Below the pieces are notes generated by a model. It ran no database searches, was not told where the DNA came from, and saw only the letters and a program-made list of their open reading frames with translations. From the NCBI GenBank assembly GCA_016934435.1, contig JAFGSU010000502.1, forward strand, positions 1 to 8,188: a stretch of DNA of 8,188 nucleotides. Direction: 5' to 3'. Of the stretch, positions 1 to 5,432 are shown in pieces (the first letter of the stretch is position 1; every line of letters starts with the position of its first letter). The DNA comes from Candidatus Zhuqueibacterota bacterium (GTDB lineage: Bacteria > Zhuqueibacterota > Zhuqueibacteria > Residuimicrobiales > Residuimicrobiaceae). Position numbers and translations under genes: made by a program.

Positions 1-243
1 CATTTTAACGCCGGTCGCAAAGGCGATGGCGCGGCCGTGGGTTGTATGCAGAGTGTTGAAATCAACATAGCCGGGCAGTCGACTGGAACAGCCGATGCCG
101 GACACCATGCAAATATCATCTTTTTCCCAGCCGACTCTATGGATGGCTCGCAGCATCGATTTCAACACGATGCCGTCGCCGCAACCGGAGCACCAGATCA
201 GAGGGAATTTATTCAGACGCAAATAATAATTATAATCAAACAT
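1..243 (-). CDS. korB: 2-oxoacid:ferredoxin oxidoreductase, beta subunit (N-terminal 81 residues, partial)
   Basis: This is the thiamine-pyrophosphate-binding beta subunit of a 2-oxoacid:ferredoxin oxidoreductase, most likely 2-oxoglutarate (KorB). With KorA it converts a 2-oxoacid and CoA to acyl-CoA and CO2 and passes electrons to ferredoxin in the cytoplasm. The visible part carries the family signatures WCSGCGDG (residues 17-24) and SGIGCSSRLPGY (48-59), followed by NTLHTTHGRAIAFATGVK (63-80). Cys18, Cys21 and Cys52 match positions that hold the beta-subunit 4Fe-4S cluster in this family; the fourth ligand would lie beyond the window. The start is ATG at 243-241, with a GGGAGAG ribosome site at 255-249 and good spacing. 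The gene begins 18 bp after the korA stop, so it is clearly in the same operon. The rest runs off the left edge. Specificity for 2-oxoglutarate over other 2-oxoacids is inferred from KorA similarity and is not proven. Confidence 0.93.
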   Translation of the reverse strand, partial: MFDYNYYLRLNKFPLIWCSGCGDGIVLKSMLRAIHRVGWEKDDICMVSGIGCSSRLPGYVDFNTLHTTHGRAIAFATGVKM

Positions 244-261
244 AACCACTCTCCCGTGCGC

Positions 262-1398
262 TTAGTTTTTTTTCAACTCTTCCAAAATTTGCAGCGGATT
301 GATGGGATCGCCATCAGCCCGGTTGACGCGATAGACCGGCGCACTACCGGCCAGAGCCCATTCCACCTCATGCGCCATCTGACCTAAATTCATTTCCGGA
401 ACAATCCATTTTTTGATTTGTTTGGCATAGGCGCGAATCTCCTGGTCGGCAAACGGCCAGAGGGTTTTCAAGCGGATGAGGCCGACTTTTAAACCTCCCT
501 CCCGGGCCAGGCGCAGGGCGTGTCGCGCTGCACGCGCACTGGAACCGTAGGCGACCAATCCTATTTCCGCATCCTCCATGGCCGTATACTCCACGTCTAC
601 GATTTCATCCCGATGCTGCACTATTTTACGATGCAAACGATCGATCAGTTTGCCTATCTGTACGGAATTGTTGGTCGGGAAACCGGTTTCATCGTGCGCC
701 AGACCGGTTACGTGATAACGATAGCCGCATCCATAACTCACCATGGGAGGAATGCCGGATTCGGTATGCCGGTAAGGCAGATAGGTCTCCGGGGGTTCGT
801 CCGGCAGGATACGATTCACCACGACAATATCGCCGGCATCGGGCAGGGCGACTTTTTCATTGACGTGGCCCATAATTTCATCCAGGAGTAGTATAACCGG
901 TGTACGAAATTTCTCCGCTAAATTGAAACTGCGCACCGTGAGATCAAACGTCTCAGCAACGCTAAAAGGCGCCACTACAATGATGGGGTGGTCGCCATGG
1001 GTTCCCCAGCGCGACTGCATGACGTCGCCCTGCGAAGGCAGGGTTGGTAAACCGGTACTCGGGCCGCCACGCATGACGTTGACGACCACACAGGGCACCT
1101 CCGCCATAGCCGCGAACCCGATGTTCTCCTGCATCAATGAAAAACCCGGGCCGCTGGTGGCGGTCATGGACTTGGAACCGGCCAGGGATCCGCCGATAAT
1201 GGCGCCCATGGAGGCGATCTCATCTTCCATCTGAATAAACACCCCCCCCACACGCGGCAATTCCGTGGAAAGCACTTCGGCAATTTCCGACGACGGTGTA
1301 ATCGGATATCCGGCATAAAATCGCAACCCGGCAGCCAACGCGCCTTCCGCACACGCTTCATTACCCGTGATAACCCTTACTTTTTGCTTCTGTGACAT
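262..1398 (-). CDS. korA: 2-oxoacid:ferredoxin oxidoreductase, alpha subunit
   Basis: This is the alpha subunit of 2-oxoacid (probably 2-oxoglutarate):ferredoxin oxidoreductase, which builds the substrate pocket and pairs with KorB. From the start used here it has 378 residues, usual for a stand-alone KorA without a fused gamma domain, so a separate gamma subunit (korC) is expected past the left edge. Visible signatures are TGNEACAEGALAAG (N-terminus), YPITPSSE (31-38, including the conserved substrate-site Thr), QMEDE (56-60), TSGPG (81-85), RGGPSTGLPT (110-119), HGDH (134-137) and EMNLGQM (335-341). I chose ATG at 1398-1396 because it gives the family-like start MSQKQKV and has AGGA at 1410-1407, eight bases upstream. 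ATG at 1407-1405, in the same frame, would add three residues and overlap the end of korD. Either way translation is probably coupled to korD. Confidence 0.94.
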   Translation of the reverse strand: MSQKQKVRVITGNEACAEGALAAGLRFYAGYPITPSSEIAEVLSTELPRVGGVFIQMEDEIASMGAIIGGSLAGSKSMTATSGPGFSLMQENIGFAAMAEVPCVVVNVMRGGPSTGLPTLPSQGDVMQSRWGTHGDHPIIVVAPFSVAETFDLTVRSFNLAEKFRTPVILLLDEIMGHVNEKVALPDAGDIVVVNRILPDEPPETYLPYRHTESGIPPMVSYGCGYRYHVTGLAHDETGFPTNNSVQIGKLIDRLHRKIVQHRDEIVDVEYTAMEDAEIGLVAYGSSARAARHALRLAREGGLKVGLIRLKTLWPFADQEIRAYAKQIKKWIVPEMNLGQMAHEVEWALAGSAPVYRVNRADGDPINPLQILEELKKN

Positions 1399-1399
1399 T

Positions 1400-1642
1400 T
1401 CATTCATCCTGTTTGCTAAGTTTTCCTTTGTCTATAACGACGATGGCAAAATCGGGACAGCGCAATTCGCAAAAACCACAGGCCGTACACGCTTCCAGAT
1501 TTACCACCTTTACTTTACCCTTTTCCATCGCTAACACATCTTCCGGGCACAACTCCACACAGATTGCGCACCCCTTGCACCAGGCTTCGTTGATCTCGAT
1601 GATCACGTCCTTCTTTTTTTTCTTCACCGCAGTATTTTGCAT
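1400..1642 (-). CDS. korD: 2-oxoacid oxidoreductase ferredoxin (delta) subunit, 2x[4Fe-4S]
   Basis: This small 80-residue dicluster ferredoxin acts as the delta subunit of the Kor complex and moves electrons from the TPP site to external ferredoxin. Two complete C-x2-C-x2-C-x3-C-P motifs are visible: Cys22/25/28/32-Pro33 and Cys52/55/58/62-Pro63, enough for two 4Fe-4S clusters. The N-terminus has a run of five lysines encoded partly by eight consecutive A residues (minus strand, 1621-1614), a possible slippage site. The start ATG at 1642-1640 has a strong AAGGAG ribosome site at 1657-1652, nine bases upstream. It is the first gene of the tight korD-korA-korB set and its TGA stop lies one base from the chosen korA start. 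The arrangement of ferredoxin, then alpha, then beta is a common kor operon order. KorD is the most likely name, but in other 2-oxoacid systems the same subunit is called delta. Confidence 0.92.
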   Translation of the reverse strand: MQNTAVKKKKKDVIIEINEAWCKGCAICVELCPEDVLAMEKGKVKVVNLEACTACGFCELRCPDFAIVVIDKGKLSKQDE

Positions 1643-1657
1643 GGGCAGATGCTCCTT

Positions 1658-1677
1658 TTTAAAATATATATTTTAAA
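1658..1677. promoter_or_regulatory. 20-bp perfect A/T-only palindrome just upstream of korD
   Basis: These 20 bases read the same on both strands and contain only A and T. They sit directly next to the korD ribosome binding site (1652-1657), about 16 bases before the start codon. On the minus strand the segment contains TATATA/TATATT, usable as a -10 box, with CTGTGC 17 bases further upstream as a poor -35 match. It could be the korD promoter core, an operator for a dimeric regulator, or both. The symmetry is seen directly; the function is inferred. Confidence 0.3.
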
Positions 1678-1740
1678 TGCATTGCTTGCACAGATTACTC
1701 GGACATGGGTCCCACAAAGGTTCGGCTCGAGCCGGATCTT

Positions 1741-2709
1741 TCACGCATCGGCAACGATCCGGGTTCCCGTCCTGCCGTCGATGGCTTCGTTCATGCGTTC
1801 GACCGATGTAATGATCACTTTTCTCCCCCCTTTTTCGAGAAAATTGATCGCTGCGCGGATTTTAGGGCCCATGGATCCTCCGGGGAACTGGCCTTCGGTT
1901 AGGTGATGTTTTGCTTCCGAAATCGTCATGACATCCAGCTCCTGTTGGTTCGGTTTGCCAAAATTGAGAGCCACCCGATCGACCGCGGTCAGAATATAGA
2001 GCTCCTCAGCGCCTATTTCTTCGGCCAGCACGGCAGAAGCCAGGTCTTTATCGATCACGGCATCCACGCCTTCGAGCCGGCCGTCTTTTTCTATATAAAC
2101 CGGTATGCCGCCACCGCCGACGGTAATGACGACAGCGCCGTCGTGCACCAGACGGCGAATGATGTCCGATTCGACAATTTTTTTGGGAATCGGCGAGGGC
2201 ACGACACGACGATAGCCTCGTCCTGGATCTTCGCGAATGATATAGCCTCGCAAAGCCGTTAGTTCCTCCACCTGCTTTTTCTTGTAAAAGGGCCCGACAA
2301 ATTTGCTCGGATTGAGGATGGATGGATCATCCCTATCCACGATCACCTGCGCTAAAATCGTCACTACCGGCCGCCTGACGTTTCGCAGCAAAAGTTTATT
2401 ATACAACGACTGTTCGATCATGTAACCCATGCCGCCTTCCAGGTCGGCCACGATCACACCAAGCGGAATAGGCGGCACCAGCTTGCGGGTTTCCTCGACG
2501 CGGATGAGGGCATGGCCGACCTGCGGGCCATTGCCGTGGGTGATGGCAAGACGATAGCCGCGTTCGATCAAATCCGCCACGCCCATCAGTGCGCGACGGG
2601 TGTTGGCGAATTGCTGATAAATATCGCCTTCTTCGAACTCTCGTGTGATGGCATTACCCCCCAGGGCCACCACGGCTATCTTGTCGGACTGTTTCGTATT
2701 TTTTCCCAT
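1741..2709 (-). CDS. arcC: Carbamate kinase
   Basis: Carbamate kinase of the amino acid kinase fold: carbamoyl phosphate + ADP gives ATP + carbamate, usually the ATP-yielding last step of arginine/citrulline, agmatine or purine-derived carbamoyl phosphate breakdown. With ATG at 2709 the protein has 322 residues, normal for the family (about 310-320). Characteristic blocks are ALGGNAI near the N-terminus, THGNGPQVG (57-65), NPSKFVGPFY (133-142), RRVVPSP (167-173), GGGGIPV (198-204), DAVIDKDLAS (216-225), LTAVDRV (240-246), FPGGSMGPKI (276-285) and a C-terminal GTRI. GTG at 2712-2710 directly precedes the ATG and is an alternative start; neither has a visible ribosome site. It follows the GTPase-like gene by about 100 bp and precedes korD by 98 bp, all on the same strand. 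No arginine deiminase, carbamoyltransferase or other partner is in the window, so the source of carbamoyl phosphate is unknown. Confidence 0.95.
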   Translation of the reverse strand: MGKNTKQSDKIAVVALGGNAITREFEEGDIYQQFANTRRALMGVADLIERGYRLAITHGNGPQVGHALIRVEETRKLVPPIPLGVIVADLEGGMGYMIEQSLYNKLLLRNVRRPVVTILAQVIVDRDDPSILNPSKFVGPFYKKKQVEELTALRGYIIREDPGRGYRRVVPSPIPKKIVESDIIRRLVHDGAVVITVGGGGIPVYIEKDGRLEGVDAVIDKDLASAVLAEEIGAEELYILTAVDRVALNFGKPNQQELDVMTISEAKHHLTEGQFPGGSMGPKIRAAINFLEKGGRKVIITSVERMNEAIDGRTGTRIVADA

Positions 2710-2731
2710 CACACAGGTTTGATTGAGTAAT

Positions 2732-2817
2732 GCTGCCGTCGATTTTTCTGAATGCGACCGAGGGTAAGATCAACACTACGCCTGGCGCAGTTCCATCGAC
2801 AGCAGCGAATGGCTGCT
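2732..2817 (-). promoter_or_regulatory. arcC leader with two mutually exclusive inverted repeats
   Basis: The spacer between the GTPase-like gene and arcC has a 12-base segment at 2795-2806 that can pair in two ways. Its GCTGCT end pairs with AGCAGC made from 2812-2817 across a 5-base loop, overlapping the upstream stop codon. The full 12 bases pair with 2732-2743 with one non-Watson-Crick position (a G-U in one RNA orientation), across about 50 bases. The two pairings exclude each other, as in attenuators. No T-run follows either hairpin, so a simple terminator is not supported; control of translation or processing is possible. The pairings are seen in the sequence; function is inference. 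Confidence 0.25.
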
Positions 2818-4126
2818 AAAATTTCTCCAGCGCATCATTTAGATTGGGTCGGCCTATTTCCTGCAAATCATAATAAACGCGGATAGCCGGTTTATTAATG
2901 TGAATGATGCGACGCAGATCGATAGGTGTACCGATCACCACCACATCGCAATCGGCCGCGTTGATCGTCGCTTCCAGATCGCGCATCTGTTGATCGCCAT
3001 AGCCCATGGCGGGCAGGAGCGTGCCGATTTCGGGATATTTTTCGAACGTCTCCACCAGCGAACCTTTGAGAAAAGGCCGTGGATCGATAACGGCGCTGGC
3101 GCCATAGCGCTCGGCGGCGATGGTGCCTGCGCCGAACTCCATCTCGCCGTGCGTCAGGGTCGGCCCATCCTCCACCACCAGGGCGCGTTTGCCGGTCAAT
3201 AGCTCCGGGCTCTCGACGTGAATGGGGGAAGCGGCATCAATTATTTTAGCCCTGGGATTGTTGCTTCTGATGTTCGTCAGTACGACGCGAAGATCATCCA
3301 GGCCGGCCTCCACCTCTTTGTTGATGATGATGTAATCGGCCATACGCAAATTGGTTTCCCCCGGATAATAGCTAATCTCATGTCCCGGCCGCAGGGGATC
3401 GACCACGACGATATGCAGATCAGGCGTATAAAAGGGCACATCGTTGTTACCGCCGTCCCAGAGGATGACATCCGCCTCCTTCTCCGCCTGTTCGAGGATG
3501 GCGGCATAATCCACGCCGGCATAGACAATGGAACCGCGCACGATGTGCGGCTCATATTCTTCCATCTCTTCGATGGTGCAGTTTTGCTTTTTCAAATCCT
3601 CCACACTGGCGAACCGCTGCACCCTTTGCGCCACCAGATCACCATAAGGCATGGGATGGCGAACTGCCACAATGCGGCGGCCTTTTGCTTTGAGTATTTC
3701 AGCCACGCGGCGCGTCGTCTGGCTCTTGCCGCAACCGGTACGCACCGCGCACACCGCCACAACCGGCACCTTTGCCTTTAAGAGTGTGTGCTTTGGACCG
3801 AGCAGCGAAAAAGTGGCTCCCAATGCATTGACCAGCGAGGCCTTGTGCATCACATATTCATGCATGACATCGCTGTAGGCGAAAAAAACCTCATCAACCT
3901 CGTATTTGCGAATAAGCTCGGGCAATCTATCTTCCGGCTCAATGGGTATCCCTTTTGGATAAAATGCCCCGGCCAATTGCGCGGGATATTTTCGCCCTTC
4001 AATATTGGGAATTTGCGTGGCCGTGAATGCAACCACTTCGTACCCTTCATGATTACGAAAAAAGACGTTAAAATTGTGAAAATCCCTTCCTGCAGCGCCC
4101 ATGACAATAGCTTTCCGTTTCGTCAT
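2816..4126 (-). CDS. GTPase-like protein of the cyclic 2,3-diphosphoglycerate synthetase family (COG2403-type)
   Basis: A 436-residue protein that I recognise as the bacterial branch of the cyclic 2,3-diphosphoglycerate synthetase / predicted GTPase family. The methanogen enzyme uses ATP to cyclise 2,3-diphosphoglycerate; the role of bacterial members is not established to my knowledge. Seen in the sequence: an N-terminal Rossmann-like start KAIVMGAAGRDFHNFN (5-20), a P-loop AVRTGCGKSQTTR (127-139), DGGNND (224-229) with VVDPLRPGHE (241-250) as a likely Walker B/Mg region, an NKxE element (270-273 region, IINKEVE), DGPTLTHGEM (320-329), and a C-terminal block ending IGTPIDLRRI (398-407). No signal peptide or membrane segment is visible, so it should be cytoplasmic. 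The start ATG has GGAGG at 4135-4131, four bases upstream. It directly precedes arcC on the same strand, suggesting a functional link with carbamoyl phosphate or carbamate. Confidence 0.82.
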   Translation of the reverse strand: MTKRKAIVMGAAGRDFHNFNVFFRNHEGYEVVAFTATQIPNIEGRKYPAQLAGAFYPKGIPIEPEDRLPELIRKYEVDEVFFAYSDVMHEYVMHKASLVNALGATFSLLGPKHTLLKAKVPVVAVCAVRTGCGKSQTTRRVAEILKAKGRRIVAVRHPMPYGDLVAQRVQRFASVEDLKKQNCTIEEMEEYEPHIVRGSIVYAGVDYAAILEQAEKEADVILWDGGNNDVPFYTPDLHIVVVDPLRPGHEISYYPGETNLRMADYIIINKEVEAGLDDLRVVLTNIRSNNPRAKIIDAASPIHVESPELLTGKRALVVEDGPTLTHGEMEFGAGTIAAERYGASAVIDPRPFLKGSLVETFEKYPEIGTLLPAMGYGDQQMRDLEATINAADCDVVVIGTPIDLRRIIHINKPAIRVYYDLQEIGRPNLNDALEKF

Positions 4127-4158
4127 AAATCCTCCATTTCAATCAATTGCATGTCCGT

Positions 4159-4236
4159 TTAATTGTTGGCCGGCTGCGGCCTAGCGTACAACCCCTCGGC
4201 CATGGCCTTAGCGAACCAAGATGGTTGTTTACTCAT
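4159..4236 (-). CDS. Possible 25-residue small protein or leader peptide (doubtful)
   Basis: Between the dusB terminator and the GTPase-like gene a short frame starts at ATG 4236-4234 and ends at TAA 4161-4159. The peptide (SKQPSWFAKAMAEGLYARPQP plus flanking residues, 25 in all) has an ordinary protein-like composition. It has no ribosome site at normal distance. The same frame stays open up to ATG 4287, which overlaps the dusB TGA as ATGA (42 residues), but that version reads through the terminator hairpin. A GC-rich hairpin (GGCCG, loop of four, CGGCC; 4168-4181) lies near its end. It could be a leader peptide for the GTPase gene or chance. No homologue is recognised. Confidence 0.2.
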   Translation of the reverse strand: MSKQPSWFAKAMAEGLYARPQPANN

Positions 4237-4239
4237 ATT

Positions 4240-4272
4240 AAATATAAAAAGGCAGGATTCACCTCCTGCCTT
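4240..4272 (-). terminator. Intrinsic terminator of dusB
   Basis: A perfect 9-bp stem (4264-4272 with 4249-4257) around a 6-base loop is followed on the minus strand by a T-rich tract (TTTTTATATTT including the stem end). It begins 12 bases beyond the dusB stop and is the textbook layout for Rho-independent termination. It separates dusB from the GTPase-like gene. The loop and stem also happen to contain AGGAGGTGA, a perfect anti-ribosome match, but no start codon lies at a usable distance. Confidence 0.85.
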
Positions 4273-4283
4273 CAATTTTCTCC

Positions 4284-5261
4284 TCATGCCGTAACTGCGG
4301 TTTGTTGCAGCTGTTTCAAATAGGATAATAAATCCGCCCTGACCTCTTGCAGATTATTTTTACTGAACACCTGCTGCCGCAATCTTGTAATGTTTTCCCC
4401 GCCCTTTAGATAGCAGGCAATGTGTTTTCGCATGGTATACACCGCTACCGCTGCCCCATAAGCCCGCTCCTGCTCTTCGAGATGATGAATACACAGCGAT
4501 AAGCGCTCGGCGAAGGTTGGCGGCGGCATAATAGTGCCGTCTTGCAGATAGGCGATAATTTGCGCAAATATCCAGGGATTACCGCGAGCCGCCCGGCCGA
4601 CCATGACCAGATCGCAGCCGGTTTCATCGAGCATCCGTTTGGCATCCCGGGCGCAGGTAATATCGCCGTTGCCGATCACCGGTATCGAAATCGCCTGTTT
4701 AACCGCGGCGATTTGCTGCCAGTCGGATTGGCCTTTAAAGCCCATTTTCTGCGAACGTGGGTGTATGGTCACCGCTTTAATGCCCGTCCCTTGCAATCGC
4801 CGGCAGGCTTCAACCACCACCGGCTCCTGCCAGCCGCTGCGCAGTTTTGCGGTGACAGGAATATCCGTTGCCGCTACGGTCGCCCTGCCGATGGCCTCGA
4901 TGAGATTCAGGTCGCGCAACAGGGCGGCGCCGCCGCCGCGGCGCACTACTTTTTTGGCCGGACAACCGAAATTGATATCGATGAAATCGGGACGCAGCTC
5001 GGAAACGATTTCCGCCGCCCGGGCAAGCGTTTCAGGCTCGGCGCCGAACAACTGGATGCCGATGGGTCTTTCTTGCGGCGAAAAACGCACCAGGTCTATG
5101 GTACGCCGGCTATCGCGGACCAGGGCGTCGGCGCTGGCCATCTCTGTGAAGATGAGCCCGACACCAAACGCTTTGCAGATGCGGCGAAAAACAGCATCCG
5201 TCCATCCCGCCAGCGGCGCCAAAACCGTTGGATTCTTAATGTACGTTCCAGCTAAAAACAC
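4284..5261 (-). CDS. dusB: tRNA-dihydrouridine synthase (DusB-like)
   Basis: An FMN-dependent, NADPH-using enzyme that reduces specific uridines in the tRNA D-loop to dihydrouridine. The 325-residue length is typical. It has a TIM-barrel Dus domain with LAPLAGWTDAVFRR (14-27) as the FMN entry motif, INFGCPAKKV (96-105) with the catalytic Cys100, VTAKLRSGW (136-144), IHPRSQKMGFKGQSDW (166-181), IGNGDI (196-201) and MVGRAARGNPWIF (220-232), then the helical tRNA-binding tail with MRKHIACYLKG (277-287). The HPRS version of the usual HGR(T) block is a mild variation. The start is GTG at 5261-5259; an in-frame stop lies a few codons upstream and no ATG exists near the N-terminus, so this start is forced. 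There is no ribosome site, which fits a leaderless transcript. It is transcribed alone, divergent from the glycosyltransferase, and ends at a strong terminator. The B-type subfamily is inferred from overall resemblance. Confidence 0.93.
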   Translation of the reverse strand: MFLAGTYIKNPTVLAPLAGWTDAVFRRICKAFGVGLIFTEMASADALVRDSRRTIDLVRFSPQERPIGIQLFGAEPETLARAAEIVSELRPDFIDINFGCPAKKVVRRGGGAALLRDLNLIEAIGRATVAATDIPVTAKLRSGWQEPVVVEACRRLQGTGIKAVTIHPRSQKMGFKGQSDWQQIAAVKQAISIPVIGNGDITCARDAKRMLDETGCDLVMVGRAARGNPWIFAQIIAYLQDGTIMPPPTFAERLSLCIHHLEEQERAYGAAVAVYTMRKHIACYLKGGENITRLRQQVFSKNNLQEVRADLLSYLKQLQQTAVTA

Positions 5262-5266
5262 CGCAG

Positions 5267-5295
5267 AATTTAAGATTTTTTAAGTTGGAAAGCAA
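5267..5295 (-). promoter_or_regulatory. Candidate dusB promoter giving a leaderless GTG transcript
   Basis: On the minus strand TTGCTT (5295-5290) and TAAATT (5272-5267) are separated by 17 bases. Transcription would begin about six bases after the -10 box, at the G of the dusB GTG start (5261). This would explain why dusB has no ribosome site. Both boxes are imperfect matches to the sigma-70 consensus, so the call is tentative. Confidence 0.28.
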
Positions 5296-5355
5296 GGACT
5301 TCTTTGACTTGATAGTACCAATGAACGATCTGAGCGAGGCCGATACCCTTTTTGC

Positions 5356-5384
5356 TTGCGAATTAATGCTCAGGGGTGTATATT
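5356..5384 (+). promoter_or_regulatory. Candidate sigma-70-type promoter of the glycosyltransferase gene
   Basis: TTGCGA (5356-5361) and TATATT (5379-5384) are separated by 17 bases, a good match in sequence and spacing. Transcription would start near 5391, leaving a leader of about 40 bases before the ATG at 5432. The leader can fold into the hairpin listed next. Confidence 0.4.
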
Positions 5385-5432
5385 ACAGTTGATCCAAACA
5401 GTGGTTTGCGGATCAGTCGGTTTGAAACTGTA
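5385..5432 (+). promoter_or_regulatory. Hairpin in the glycosyltransferase leader
   Basis: GATC and CAAAC (5391-5399) pair with GTTTG (5404-5408) and, after a 2-base bulge, GATC (5411-5414), around an AGTG loop. An outer pair ACAGTT (5385-5390) with AACTGT (5427-5432) could extend the structure to the edge of the start codon. There is no T-run, so it is not a terminator. It could stabilise the mRNA, hide the start region, or mark an operator overlapping the transcription start. Confidence 0.3.

Noticed and set aside
1723..1734. CGGCTCGAGCCG hairpin after arcC as a terminator
   Set aside because: Only a 4-bp stem around TCGA and no T-run on the minus strand side; not a convincing intrinsic terminator.
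2713..2815. Open frame without ATG between the GTPase-like gene and arcC
   Set aside because: It has only GTG/TTG starts, runs out of frame into arcC, and lacks a ribosome site.
3218..3781. 187-residue plus-strand frame opposite the GTPase-like gene
   Set aside because: His- and Ile-rich mirror of a conserved coding sequence with no motifs and no ribosome site.
4542..5283. Two long plus-strand frames (over 220 residues each) opposite dusB
   Set aside because: They are antisense to a gene with full dihydrouridine synthase motifs; their compositions are Arg/Ala/Pro-rich with no recognisable domain, and they exist because of dusB codon usage.
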